64,000 bases of DNA from JAHQVI01 sp963749875 (GTDB lineage: Bacteria > Pseudomonadota > Alphaproteobacteria > Rhizobiales > Rhodomicrobiaceae): the NCBI GenBank assembly GCA_963749875.1, contig CAVVOX010000007.1:124001-188000 (forward strand), given 5' to 3'. The number at the start of each line of letters is the position of its first letter. The stretch's first letter is position 1. The position numbers and the translations under genes are program-made. The notes beneath the pieces are model-generated. The model worked only from the letters and a program-made list of their open reading frames with translations, did not search any database and was not told the origin of the DNA. Shown here piece after piece: positions 34,675 through 43,226 of this stretch.

Positions 34675-35667
34675 ATGATGACGAGGTTGAAGGTCTTTGC
34701 CGCCGCCACAGGCGCGGCAGCGTTCCTCTGGTTGGCGGCGATTGGTTGCCCCGCCACGGCCGAACCGCAACAGCAACCGCCGGATTACGCCCTAGCGCAG
34801 AATTGGGCCAGCCTGCCCAAGTCGCAGACCAAGAAGGTGGACGTGTTTTGGGTTTACCCGACCGTCTACCACGGCAAAGCGCTCAACGCCGCGCTCGATA
34901 ATCCGGAGATGCGCCAAGGCGCCGCGCACAGCCTGCTTTCCCAGGCCAGCGTGTTTGCCGACAGCGCCAACGTCTTCGCGCCGCTATACCGGCAGGCCAC
35001 CATCTCGGTCCTGTCGATGGACGCCGCGGCGCAGAAGCGTTATCTCGGCGTGGGGCTTTCCGATGTGAAGGCGGCCTTTGCCTATTATCTGAGCCACTTC
35101 AACCAGGGCCGCCCCTTCATCCTCGCCGGGCACAGCCAGGGCGCCGACCTGCTGGCCGATTTCGCCCGCCAGGAACTGAACAGGCGCGCGCTGCGCGAGA
35201 ACATGGTCGCGGCCTATTTGATCGGGTGGTCGATCACGCGGGACGATTTGAAGGAATATCCATTCCTGAGAATCTGCCGCTCCGCCGACGAGACCGGCTG
35301 TATCGTCACCTACAACAGCATCGCCGCAGGTTATCAGGAGAAGGCGCCCACCATTCTGCCCGGCGCGATCTCGGTCAACCCGCTATCGTGGCGCACCGAC
35401 GGAAAATTGGTTCCGGCCACGAAAAATCTCGGCTCCGTCATCTTCGACCAAGACGGCAAGCGACAAAACGTCGCGCATTTCGCGTCGGCGCAAAACGTGG
35501 ACGGTGGACTGGTGGTGACGCCTGCGTCCCCCGCGCCGCTCGCGCACTTGCCCTTCGGGCCCGGCATCTATCATTCTTACGATTACGGCTTATTTTACGA
35601 GAACCTGAAGGCCAACGTTGCCCAGCGCATCAAGGCGTTCGAGGCCGGTCGCGCCCGAAAGAAATAG
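34675..35667 (+). CDS. Secreted DUF3089 alpha/beta hydrolase-like protein
   Basis: A 330-residue exported protein with a signal peptide (TRLKVFAAATGAAAFLWLAA to about residue 30). DUF3089 is an alpha/beta hydrolase group: VDVFWVYPTVYHGK at the start, the nucleophile elbow AGHSQGADLL, and a C-terminal YHSYDYGLFYENLKANV. ATG 34675 is chosen for its GGAGG site and direct signal peptide; a start at 34612 is possible. Likely an esterase or lipase of unknown substrate. It is the only full gene in the segment between the second and third tRNA-Asn repeats. Confidence 0.88.
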   Translation: MMTRLKVFAAATGAAAFLWLAAIGCPATAEPQQQPPDYALAQNWASLPKSQTKKVDVFWVYPTVYHGKALNAALDNPEMRQGAAHSLLSQASVFADSANVFAPLYRQATISVLSMDAAAQKRYLGVGLSDVKAAFAYYLSHFNQGRPFILAGHSQGADLLADFARQELNRRALRENMVAAYLIGWSITRDDLKEYPFLRICRSADETGCIVTYNSIAAGYQEKAPTILPGAISVNPLSWRTDGKLVPATKNLGSVIFDQDGKRQNVAHFASAQNVDGGLVVTPASPAPLAHLPFGPGIYHSYDYGLFYENLKANVAQRIKAFEAGRARKK

Positions 35668-35988
35668 CAAGCGTGGTCCGGATTGAGGGAAACGAAATCC
35701 AGGGTCGGCGTTGGGCTTCTTCGGTCCGAGACCGCATCCCGATGTCGAACGTGACCCGTTGTCAATCGGTTAGGCGCAACAGAGGGTTTCCGGCACCGGC
35801 CGCAAGAAACACCGCAAGGGCCCACCATTTTTTTGAAAGCCTTGAAGCTGGTCGCGCGCGGCGACAGCCAGCTCAAAATCAAAAAATCGAGACGGGGCAA
35901 CATCGAACAAGTTTCGTTGCCCCGCACATGCCGGCCGGTATTACGAGAAACTTTCCCCAAGCCGCGTCTCGTCTGATATGCTGGCGTC
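35668..35988. other. Intergenic, decayed sequence
   Basis: No complete gene. A short frame around 35829-35905 encodes LKALKLVARGDSQLKIKKSR, which looks like a gene fragment of unknown origin. Confidence 0.35.
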
Positions 35989-36216
35989 ATGCCCAAACAT
36001 TATCGTCTGACCGACATGGGAATTCCCATAACGGAATTAACCGCGCTGCCGGTCGAACAGCGCTATTTCTCAATGCGCGCCGAGATGCTGCGCCAGGAGG
36101 CGGGTGCGCACCCGGAGGACTCGCAGGAGCGCCGGGCTCTGCTCGGCAGGGCCTTCAGACACCAGGAGCGAGCCGAGCGGATGGCCACCATCGATCGGAT
36201 TGAACCTGGCTGTTAA
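35989..36216 (+). CDS. Small hypothetical protein ending in the third att repeat
   Basis: A 75-residue frame starting MPKHYRLTDMGIPITELTAL, with a helical middle (QRYFSMRAEMLRQEAGAH and ERRALLGRAFRHQERAERM). Its last codons lie in the attachment repeat, so the original C-terminus was probably replaced when the element integrated. The start lacks a clear ribosome site. Confidence 0.45.
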   Translation: MPKHYRLTDMGIPITELTALPVEQRYFSMRAEMLRQEAGAHPEDSQERRALLGRAFRHQERAERMATIDRIEPGC

Positions 36217-36256
36217 CCGCTCGGTCGCTGGTTCGAGTCTGGCCCGGAGAGCCAAC
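36208..36256 (+). repeat. Third, diverged copy of the tRNA-Asn 3' end
   Basis: 47 of 49 bases match 5996-6044, with C to T at 36240 and G to A at 36249. It shares one more downstream base with the tRNA locus than the exact copy at 34289. It is probably the attachment footprint of an older insertion. Confidence 0.9.
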
Positions 36257-36419
36257 CTTTTCAAAAAATACCGTCTCTCGGCGGCATTCCAGCGCCATCC
36301 GATCGCATCCGCGACCCCCGCCTGTTTCCGCAGAGCTTGCAACCGGCGTACGGATTGGCGAAGAGTGCCGGACAATGTCGAAGCGGCGCTTTAGGTGTCG
36401 CACAGGGGGCGGCGCATCG

Positions 36420-37361
36420 ATGTCGGAGCTCAGGGAAACGTTTCTTTTTTACAGCGCGGTTGATGATCCCGAGCCCTGGCGGACTGCGCTGAAGGCCGAG
36501 CTGCCTGAAGCGGCCTTTCATGTTTTTCCCCATCTTCCCGACCCGGCGGCGGTGACCGTCGCCATCGTCTGGAGCCCTCCGGAGGGTTTTTTCGCCCCAT
36601 TCACCAATCTGCGCCTCGTCGTCAATCTCGGGGTGGGGGTCGATGCGCTTGTGGGACGGCGCGATTTGCCGGATGTCCCGATTGTCCGGCTGTCCGATCC
36701 CGGCATGGTCGCGATGATGACCAGCTATGTGCTGTTCGCCGTCATCCGTTACGCGCGCGATATCGACAAATTCGAAGCAGCGCAGCGCATAATGGAATGG
36801 CGGAACATCCCGCAGCGTCCGCTTTGCTCCATCAAGGTTGGTTTGCTGGGGCTTGGCGAGCTGGGTTCGGCGGCCGCCGAGGCGCTGGCTGGCCTCGGCT
36901 TCGAGGTGGTCGGCTGGTCTCGCGGCCCGAAGACTCTTCCCGGCGTCAGATGCGTTCACGGCATGGACGCCTTGGATCGTGTCATTGCCGAGACCGAGAT
37001 CCTGGTTATCATGCTGCCACTGACGCCCGAAACGAACGGTCTGATGAACGAGACAAGACTGCGGACAATGAGGCCCGGCGCGAAGCTGATCAATGTGGCG
37101 CGCGGCGCCGTCGTGGATGAGGACGCGCTCACGGCCGTTTTGCAGGACGGCCATCTCGGCGGCGCAACGCTCGATGTTTTCGTCAAGGAGCCGCTGCCTG
37201 CGGACAGTCCCTTGTGGCAGATGCCGAATGTGCTGATCACGCCGCATGAGGCGAGCGCGCCGGTGCCGGAAGCCGCCGCCAAGGTGGTTGCGGAAAGTCT
37301 CCATCGCATGCGCCGAGGCGAGCCGCCTTTATATCCGGTCGACCCGAAACGCGGCTATTGA
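36420..37361 (+). CDS. D-2-hydroxyacid dehydrogenase, GhrA-like glyoxylate/hydroxypyruvate reductase
   Basis: A 313-residue NAD(P)H-dependent cytoplasmic reductase. Signatures: the Rossmann GLLGLGELGSAAAEALAGLG, substrate-binding NLGVGVDALV, catalytic Arg in NVARGAVVDE, Glu in DVFVKEPLP and His in ITPHEASA. The segment WSRGPKTLPGV resembles the NADP-preferring GhrA group. First core gene to the right of the island. Likely reduces glyoxylate or hydroxypyruvate. Confidence 0.92.
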   Translation: MSELRETFLFYSAVDDPEPWRTALKAELPEAAFHVFPHLPDPAAVTVAIVWSPPEGFFAPFTNLRLVVNLGVGVDALVGRRDLPDVPIVRLSDPGMVAMMTSYVLFAVIRYARDIDKFEAAQRIMEWRNIPQRPLCSIKVGLLGLGELGSAAAEALAGLGFEVVGWSRGPKTLPGVRCVHGMDALDRVIAETEILVIMLPLTPETNGLMNETRLRTMRPGAKLINVARGAVVDEDALTAVLQDGHLGGATLDVFVKEPLPADSPLWQMPNVLITPHEASAPVPEAAAKVVAESLHRMRRGEPPLYPVDPKRGY

Positions 37362-37523
37362 GCGCCCGGAGCCGGTCAAGCCCACGCCGCAATCGCCCAT
37401 GCCATCGCTCAGACAATCGGTCAGCGACGATAGCCCTCGAACCTCGGGTCACACGGAGTTGCATTGACCTTCGAGCCGTCTGCCGGAACATGGCGTTCTC
37501 ATTGTCATCAGGAGACCCGCGAC

Positions 37524-38273
37524 ATGCGAATTCCGGCTTTTCTCCTTCTCGCCCTCGCCTTCATCCCGAACAGCGCCAGCGCCCAGGATCCGATAAAGCT
37601 GAGCGCGGCCGACGGCGTCACCGTCTATGGAGAGCGCTATAGCGCCGACGGCGATCCGGAGGCGACCATCTTGCTTTTCCATCAAGCCGGCTCGAACCGC
37701 GGCGAATATGCGCCGATCGCGCCGCGTCTGGCGAAAGCGGGCTTCGATGCCATCGCGATCGACCAGCGATCGGGCGGCGGCCGGTTCGGCTACACCAATC
37801 AGACGGCCGCCGCGCTGGGCGCTTCGGCGAATTATCTCGATGCGCTTGCCGATCTGGAGGCCGCCCTTGCCTATGCGCGCAAGACCCGGCCCGGCAAGCC
37901 GGTCATCCTCTGGGGATCGAGCTACTCGGCCTCGCTCGTCTTCATGCTCGTGGCGCGCCACCCGGAGGACGTGGCGGCCATTCTCGCATTCTCCCCCGGC
38001 GAATATTTCGGCGGCGGAGCCCCTGTCGCGAAAGCGGCGGCCAAGGTCACAGTCCCGATTTTCGTCACCTCCTCACCGGATGCCGGCGAAGTGGCTCAGG
38101 CCAAGGCGATCCTGGCGGCGGCTCCGGCCGAGGTCAAAGTGCAGTTCGTGCCGGACTATGGGCGTCACGGCTCCTCGACCTTGCGCGCGGACGCCAATCC
38201 CGAGGGCGCAGAAGAGATCTGGTCCGCGGTGAACGCGTTTCTGGCGAGGGTTGTCGGGCGGGGGGCTGGTTAG
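37524..38273 (+). CDS. Secreted alpha/beta hydrolase
   Basis: A 249-residue protein with a signal peptide (RIPAFLLLALAFIPNSASAQ). The fold is visible from TILLFHQAGSNRGEY (oxyanion loop), ILWGSSYSASLVF (Ser elbow, GSSYS), and DYGRHGSSTL (catalytic His). The start at 37524 is set by the signal peptide. It converges on the nitrile hydratase activator gene with a four-base overlap. Substrate unknown. Confidence 0.86.
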   Translation: MRIPAFLLLALAFIPNSASAQDPIKLSAADGVTVYGERYSADGDPEATILLFHQAGSNRGEYAPIAPRLAKAGFDAIAIDQRSGGGRFGYTNQTAAALGASANYLDALADLEAALAYARKTRPGKPVILWGSSYSASLVFMLVARHPEDVAAILAFSPGEYFGGGAPVAKAAAKVTVPIFVTSSPDAGEVAQAKAILAAAPAEVKVQFVPDYGRHGSSTLRADANPEGAEEIWSAVNAFLARVVGRGAG

Positions 38274-38575
38274 CGCTTGTTCCCGGAATCTGAAGTCTCG
38301 GCGCTCGGGTCGATCCCGGCGCAGGCGCGCTCCAATGCGGTGATCCAGCATTTGTAGTAGTCCTCATCACCGGACGACGGATCAGACGGCGCAAGCTTCT
38401 GATCGGCAAGCGCCTCGCCGAGCAAGCCGGTCCAGCGCGGCCAGTCGAGATGTCCCGCTTCGTTCAGCGCAACAGCGATCGCGAAGGCGCGGGCCTGCCA
38501 CGGATTGGCGAAGGGCGTTTCCTCACCCGGCATCGGCGGGCCGTCCGAAAAAGTGTCTTGGCTCAGGCCGCTCAT
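38270..38575 (-). CDS. Nitrile hydratase activator/accessory protein
   Basis: A 101-residue protein of the nitrile hydratase accessory family, which aids metal insertion and Cys oxidation in the alpha subunit. Visible pattern: PFANPWQARAFAIAVALNEA, LDWPRWTGLLGEAL and DYYKCWITALERA. The start overlaps the beta-subunit stop (ATGA). Third gene of the alpha-beta-activator operon. Confidence 0.88.
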   Translation of the reverse strand: MSGLSQDTFSDGPPMPGEETPFANPWQARAFAIAVALNEAGHLDWPRWTGLLGEALADQKLAPSDPSSGDEDYYKCWITALERACAGIDPSAETSDSGNKR

Positions 38576-39237
38576 CTATCCGCCGCCTCCAAATAGCTTT
38601 CCCAGCAATCGACCAGGGCCGAACTCTGCGGCTCCGCATCCTCGCCCCACAGATCGCGGCCGGCGAACCGGACCGAATAGCACCATTGCGGGGACTCGCC
38701 CTTGCCATGCGCATGCGCATCGGGAAAAACGAAGCGGCCCTGGACGCGCTCGATGACGCCGGGCCGGCCGCGAACATAGCGCGGCAGCCTCGTGTGATGA
38801 GCGGGATGCATATTGCGCGCACGGACGCGATCGCCAACGGCGAAGATCGCGGGGGATTCGGATGCGCGCTCGCAGGACGCCCCTCGGGCCAGCACGCCAG
38901 CCACGTCATCGGCCTTCAGAATGCGCGGCGGGCGCACGCCGCCCGCCAGCGGCCGTCCGCTCTGCAATTCGGTCTCATCGACAATCCCGCTTTCCCGCAG
39001 AAGCCGCTCAAGACCGGCAAGCCAGATCTCGTAATAGCTCGACCGCAAATAGTCGGCGGGGTCCATCCTCTCGCGCGCATGGCGCGACATATCCAGATTC
39101 CATGCGCCCGTCGCCCCCATCGCCAGCGTCAGGCCGAAGACGCGGCGCTCCCACTCGCCGTGGAACGTCTCCTCATCCGCATCCTTCCGGACCGGCCCGA
39201 AGCCGTGCATTCCGCCGAGATCATGAATGCCGTTCAT
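38572..39237 (-). CDS. nthB: Nitrile hydratase subunit beta
   Basis: A 221-residue subunit starting with the classical MNGIHDLGGMHGFGPV. YEIWLAGLERLL and the C-terminal SH3-like part (FAVGDRVRARNMHPAHHTRL, PRYVRGRPGVIERV, WCYSVRFAGRDLWGE) follow the family. It pairs with alpha to hydrate nitriles to amides in the cytoplasm. The start overlaps the alpha stop by four bases. Confidence 0.94.
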   Translation of the reverse strand: MNGIHDLGGMHGFGPVRKDADEETFHGEWERRVFGLTLAMGATGAWNLDMSRHARERMDPADYLRSSYYEIWLAGLERLLRESGIVDETELQSGRPLAGGVRPPRILKADDVAGVLARGASCERASESPAIFAVGDRVRARNMHPAHHTRLPRYVRGRPGVIERVQGRFVFPDAHAHGKGESPQWCYSVRFAGRDLWGEDAEPQSSALVDCWESYLEAADR

Positions 39238-39857
39238 CGCGCCTCCGGACTGTTGGCAAGCCCTGCTCCGATCATGGAATCGCGCGTGACAAGCCCTGCG
39301 AGCTGATCCTCGCTCCACCCCTCCGTTCCCGCCGGCCGCATCGGGATGACGAGATAGCGGATCTCGGCCGTCGAATCCCAGACATCGACCTGAACCGAAT
39401 CCGGCAGATCGACGCCGAACTCCGCAAGCACGGCGCGGGGTTCGGAGACCGCACGCGAGCGGTAGGCGGGCGATTTGTACCAGACGGGCGGCAGTCCCAG
39501 AACCGGCCACGGATAGCAGGAGCACAGAGTGCAGACCACGAGATTGTGCGTCTCCGGCGTGTTCTCGACGGCGACCATATGCTCGCCCTGGCGCCCGCTG
39601 AAGCCCAGCGAGGCGATGGCCGCCGTCGCGTCGGCGAGCAGCCGGGAGCGGTAATCCGGGTCGGCCCAGGCTTTGGCGACCACCTTCGCGCCATTGCGCG
39701 GGCCCACCTTGTTCTCGTAGGTGTCGATCAGCCGATCGATTGCGGCCGGATCGACAAGCCCCTTTTCGACCAGCAGTGTCTCGAGCCGGCGGACGCGCTC
39801 CTCCAGTTCGGTGGTCGGAGCCGCGCTATGATGGTGATCGGAATGGTCATCGTCCAT
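39234..39857 (-). CDS. nthA: Nitrile hydratase subunit alpha, cobalt type
   Basis: A 207-residue catalytic subunit. The metal claw VVCTLCSCYPW holds Cys109, Cys112 and Cys114; Thr at 110 is the mark of cobalt enzymes (Fe enzymes have Ser). The His-rich start (MDDDHSDHHHSA) is usual. AYRSRAVSEPRAVLAEFG and DSTAEIRYLVIPMRP are conserved. No amidase, nitrile regulator or cobalt transporter is nearby, so the amide must be handled elsewhere. Confidence 0.95.
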   Translation of the reverse strand: MDDDHSDHHHSAAPTTELEERVRRLETLLVEKGLVDPAAIDRLIDTYENKVGPRNGAKVVAKAWADPDYRSRLLADATAAIASLGFSGRQGEHMVAVENTPETHNLVVCTLCSCYPWPVLGLPPVWYKSPAYRSRAVSEPRAVLAEFGVDLPDSVQVDVWDSTAEIRYLVIPMRPAGTEGWSEDQLAGLVTRDSMIGAGLANSPEAR

Positions 39858-39893
39858 GGGTATGCTCCGCTTTGGGATCCTGGCTCCGCCCGT

Positions 39894-41168
39894 TCACTCG
39901 ATGACGATCGTTGCGACATAGTCCATCTTGCGATCGGGGTGATCCGGCGGAAGCAGCGTATTGATCAGATAGGATGTCGGCGAATAGTTCTGCGGCACCC
40001 GCCAGTTGAAAAGAAACCGGGCAAATCGCGCCTTGTATTTCCGCCAGCCTGTTGCGCTGATGCCAAGATAATATTTTTCGAGCGGGCCAAATCTCGGCTT
40101 CATCTCTTCGGCGAGAGCCTTGTGACCCGGCGAAAGCTTGGCAAGGCTGTCCGGGTCCTCGGCGAAGACGTCCTCCAGCAGCTTGTCCTCTGCTTCTCTG
40201 TCAAGCCCCATGCTGTTAATGACCAGCAATGGCCCGTCCGCAAGACCGGCATAAGAGCCATTGCCGCCGCGATCGACATAGTTGCCCGTTGCGCGCAGCG
40301 AACTCATTACGGGTTTGATGCAGGACGGCACCCCGGGTTTCTTGAACGCATCGGCCGTCGTCGTCGCATCGCAGTCCCTCATCGCCAGAACCGACCAGGC
40401 GAATTCGGAGCAGAACATGCTGATCGTGCCGGGCGGGTTCTGCCCGAGGGCGATTTGACCGAGCTGCTTGACGAAAGTGAGCGGCTCTTTGGGCGAATAT
40501 TTCGGCGCGTTGTAGTCCTTATTGAAGCTGATCTGAGAGGGGTAGATTTTCCTGGCGTTCGAGCCAAGGCGCGTCGCCCAGTCGAGCAGCCTGGCGCGCT
40601 CGTCATCCGTCAGCCCGCGGGGCCTGACGACATGGATCATATCGAGCGTGCGATAATGCTCGCTGGTCAGCCGCCCGTCGAATCGGGGGCCGAGATATAC
40701 GGCGTTCAGCGGATTGTCGAGATTGTGCACCTCGCCGCCTTTGATATAGGCGAGCCCCGTATGCGAAATCCCCATCTGGATATTCGGATAGGCGCCTGTG
40801 CCGCCCCATTCCGGCCGGAACGTTAAAAGCAGATCTCCGGTCTTGATCAGCCCGCTCCTGGCCAGCCGCCTGGCCATGCCGGCGCGCCTGACGACGACGA
40901 GACGCAGCCCGATGTCGCCTTCTGCGCCGATCGCATCGGGATGTTTGAAGTCGATCAGCTTGGCGGAAATGTCGATGTCGGACGGCAGAGGCGCGCGGGC
41001 ACTGGCGGGAAGCGCGAAATAGACCGGAATGCCGAGCTTGCGCGCGACGTCCTTATTGACGCTCTCGTCAAAGGTGAATTGCCTCGCCGCGCCTGGAGCG
41101 GCGGACTGGACGGCGCCGAAAAGCAGCAAAACAATGAGAAGGCCGTAATTCTTCAAGTTTTTTGCCAT
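39894..41168 (-). CDS. Exported YiiX/NlpC-P60-like (permuted papain-fold) protein
   Basis: A 424-residue protein with a signal peptide (residues 1-28). The order of its candidate catalytic residues is permuted as in YiiX/YaeF-type NlpC/P60 proteins: GDLLLTF at 111, His136 in MGISHTGLAYI, then Cys253 in MFCSEFAWSVL with Glu255 after it. A C-terminal extension of about 150 residues has no recognised domain. It probably acts on peptidoglycan or lipids in the periplasm. It lies 208 bp downstream of a second putative envelope hydrolase on the same strand. Confidence 0.65.
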   Translation of the reverse strand: MAKNLKNYGLLIVLLLFGAVQSAAPGAARQFTFDESVNKDVARKLGIPVYFALPASARAPLPSDIDISAKLIDFKHPDAIGAEGDIGLRLVVVRRAGMARRLARSGLIKTGDLLLTFRPEWGGTGAYPNIQMGISHTGLAYIKGGEVHNLDNPLNAVYLGPRFDGRLTSEHYRTLDMIHVVRPRGLTDDERARLLDWATRLGSNARKIYPSQISFNKDYNAPKYSPKEPLTFVKQLGQIALGQNPPGTISMFCSEFAWSVLAMRDCDATTTADAFKKPGVPSCIKPVMSSLRATGNYVDRGGNGSYAGLADGPLLVINSMGLDREAEDKLLEDVFAEDPDSLAKLSPGHKALAEEMKPRFGPLEKYYLGISATGWRKYKARFARFLFNWRVPQNYSPTSYLINTLLPPDHPDRKMDYVATIVIE

Positions 41169-41376
41169 GACACTCACTCCCAGACAGAGCCAGAGCTTGC
41201 GTAAAATAAGGAAATTTAAACCAAAGCGAACCGCATCTATAGCATGGGCGGGGCCTGCCGCGCACGCATCTCGAAGCGTATATCTGCCGGCACCGCCAGC
41301 GCAACGCGCGTCCAAGCATATCCCCGCGAAGGCAGGGATGGACGCGGGAACAGTTGCGCTCGTCTTTTGAAATCGA

Positions 41377-42249
41377 TCAACTTGACCTCGTCCGGGTGAT
41401 GCCACTTGAACGAGAATTGATCCAGGGCCTGATCTGCACATGAATATGATCGTCATGCCGCGCCGCCCGGCAGCCCTGGAAGCGCAGGAGCGGCGAGGAT
41501 ACGCCGAGCCTCTTCGCGAGATGAGGCTCGAGAAGCAGCTTCTCCACCCCGAATTTCCTGCCGCTGGAGGCGAGCCAGCTCACCATTGCGCGGGTCCGCT
41601 CCGCATCGAGTTCGAGATCCGGCAGGAGCGGCTGCAGCCAATCCAGATCCCATCTCAGGCTGAATAGCGGCTTTTCCGAACAGGCTGCGCCTGCGCCCCC
41701 GCGTGGCTGCTCGAAGGCCCAATAGCCGATCGGCGATCGCACAACGCCCGGCAGATAGTGTCCCGCCTTGTCGGCGTAATAGAACGCCAGATCCAGCTTC
41801 CGCCCATCATCATGCGAGAGATGCGGGAGAAGCGGGAAACCGTCGAAGAACGGGAAATTGGCGTCGAGATAGAGTATCCTCGTGCCGGGATAGGTCTCGT
41901 TCAGATGGGCCGCGAGGCTCTCCAGGAGGGAAACAATCCGCGCATCGGCATAGTTTCGATTAAGCGCGCAGTAGAGCAGGTTCGCCGCACCGTAATGGCG
42001 GTCGGAGCCGAGACCGCAAGCAAGGGGCACGCGGCCCGCGCTCGAGGCGAGCGGCGGCACGATGAACAGCGTCAGGACGATATAAGTGGCTGCGAACGCC
42101 GCGAAAAGCTGGGCGGAGCACCGCCAGGCGCTGGTATAGCGACGTCCAAACAGCTTCACCAACAGCCAGCCGATAAGAAGGGCAATACCGCCGATCTGGG
42201 TGACGAGCGTCAGAAGGATAAATGTCAGCAGTCCGAGGAATATGCCCAT
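41377..42249 (-). CDS. Membrane-anchored LAS-type metallopeptidase-like protein
   Basis: A 290-residue protein with two N-terminal membrane helices (about 3-33 and 45-68) and an outside domain. The LAS zinc pattern (MepA, VanX, D-Ala-D-Ala carboxypeptidase group) is visible: His146 and Asp153 in LSHDDGRKLDLAFYY (H-x6-D) and the H-x-H pair 268/270 in RHDDHIHVQI. Peptidoglycan crosslink or stem-peptide cleavage is a reasonable inference. Not assigned to a named family. Confidence 0.62.
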   Translation of the reverse strand: MGIFLGLLTFILLTLVTQIGGIALLIGWLLVKLFGRRYTSAWRCSAQLFAAFAATYIVLTLFIVPPLASSAGRVPLACGLGSDRHYGAANLLYCALNRNYADARIVSLLESLAAHLNETYPGTRILYLDANFPFFDGFPLLPHLSHDDGRKLDLAFYYADKAGHYLPGVVRSPIGYWAFEQPRGGAGAACSEKPLFSLRWDLDWLQPLLPDLELDAERTRAMVSWLASSGRKFGVEKLLLEPHLAKRLGVSSPLLRFQGCRAARHDDHIHVQIRPWINSRSSGITRTRSS

Positions 42250-42489
42250 TGTCGCCGGCTGTCTGAATGCGCTTCTTTCAGCAGCCGAGAAACGGCCGGT
42301 TCACGGCCGGACAGCGGCTCCGGCAGGCTCTTAGCACGGACGTCGCGGACGCGCCAATGGATCGGGCTTGTTCATTCGGCTGGACCGGCCGCCCGGACCG
42401 TGGATTCCGCTGCAGGATTCTGGCCGGAGAAATGGCGTTGTGGCATATTGGGCGATCTTTCCATGGGTCCTGGGATTGGAGGAATGATG

Positions 42490-43125
42490 ATGTCGGTGAT
42501 ACGGCGTTCTGTTCTTCGTGGTCTGGCGGCGGTTCCGCTTGCAATTGCGCTTCCGCCGCGCATCGCATCGGCGGACGTTGGCCGCTTTCTCGGAACCGTT
42601 GTCGCTCGATGGGCCGATAATGGGCGCGATATGATCCTCATCGAATCGTTCGAATTTGTCGCGCCAGACGGCCAGCGTTGGCCGGTTCCGGCCGGAGCCA
42701 CCGTGAACGGCGCCTCCATTCCGCGCATCTTCTGGTCATTGATCGGCGGGCCGTTCGAGGGGCGCTATCGCAAGGCCTCCGTGGTGCACGACTATTACTG
42801 CGATATTCAGGTGCGCAGCTATCGAGCGGTCCATCGCGCCTTCTACGATGCGATGATGGCCTCCGGCGTCGCCCCCTCCAAGGCCTGGCTGATGTTCCAG
42901 GCGGTCAACCGGTTTGGGCCGCGCTGGGCGATTACGGTTGCCAGCGCGCCACGCAACTCCGATGACGGGACCTGGCGCTACCGCCGGCGTGGCTTCACGG
43001 CGCCCGCCCCGGCGCAGCCGGTCTTGAACAGGCAGGAGCTGGAGACGTTTCTTGCCGACGTCGAGTACAGGGCCGATCCGGAAGACGTCGCGAAATTGCG
43101 TCGGCAAGCCAAAAAATTGAGGTGA
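42490..43125 (+). CDS. DUF1353 protein with Tat signal
   Basis: A 211-residue protein. IRRSVLRGLAAVPLAIALPP is a twin-arginine-type leader. The DUF1353 core follows: VPAGATVNGASIPRIFWSLI, then KASVVHDYYCDIQ and HRAFYDAMMASGV, which hold conserved His/Asp/Tyr residues. Of three tandem ATGs, 42490 has the best spacing from GGAGGA. The family occurs in phages and bacteria without a known activity. Confidence 0.85.
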   Translation: MSVIRRSVLRGLAAVPLAIALPPRIASADVGRFLGTVVARWADNGRDMILIESFEFVAPDGQRWPVPAGATVNGASIPRIFWSLIGGPFEGRYRKASVVHDYYCDIQVRSYRAVHRAFYDAMMASGVAPSKAWLMFQAVNRFGPRWAITVASAPRNSDDGTWRYRRRGFTAPAPAQPVLNRQELETFLADVEYRADPEDVAKLRRQAKKLR

Positions 43126-43226
43126 GGTGAGCCGGCGGGCCTGTGCGCGGCGCGATGTGCCGCTGACGTCAACCGAGTGGCGGGCGTAAGGCGGCAGATC
43201 TGCCAGAGGCCTCGACCGGTGACGCC

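Noticed and set aside
38862..40826. 654-codon plus-strand frame opposite nitrile hydratase and the YiiX-like gene
   Set aside because: Composition is Arg/His/Asp-rich shadow sequence, and the minus strand encodes recognised families over the same bases.
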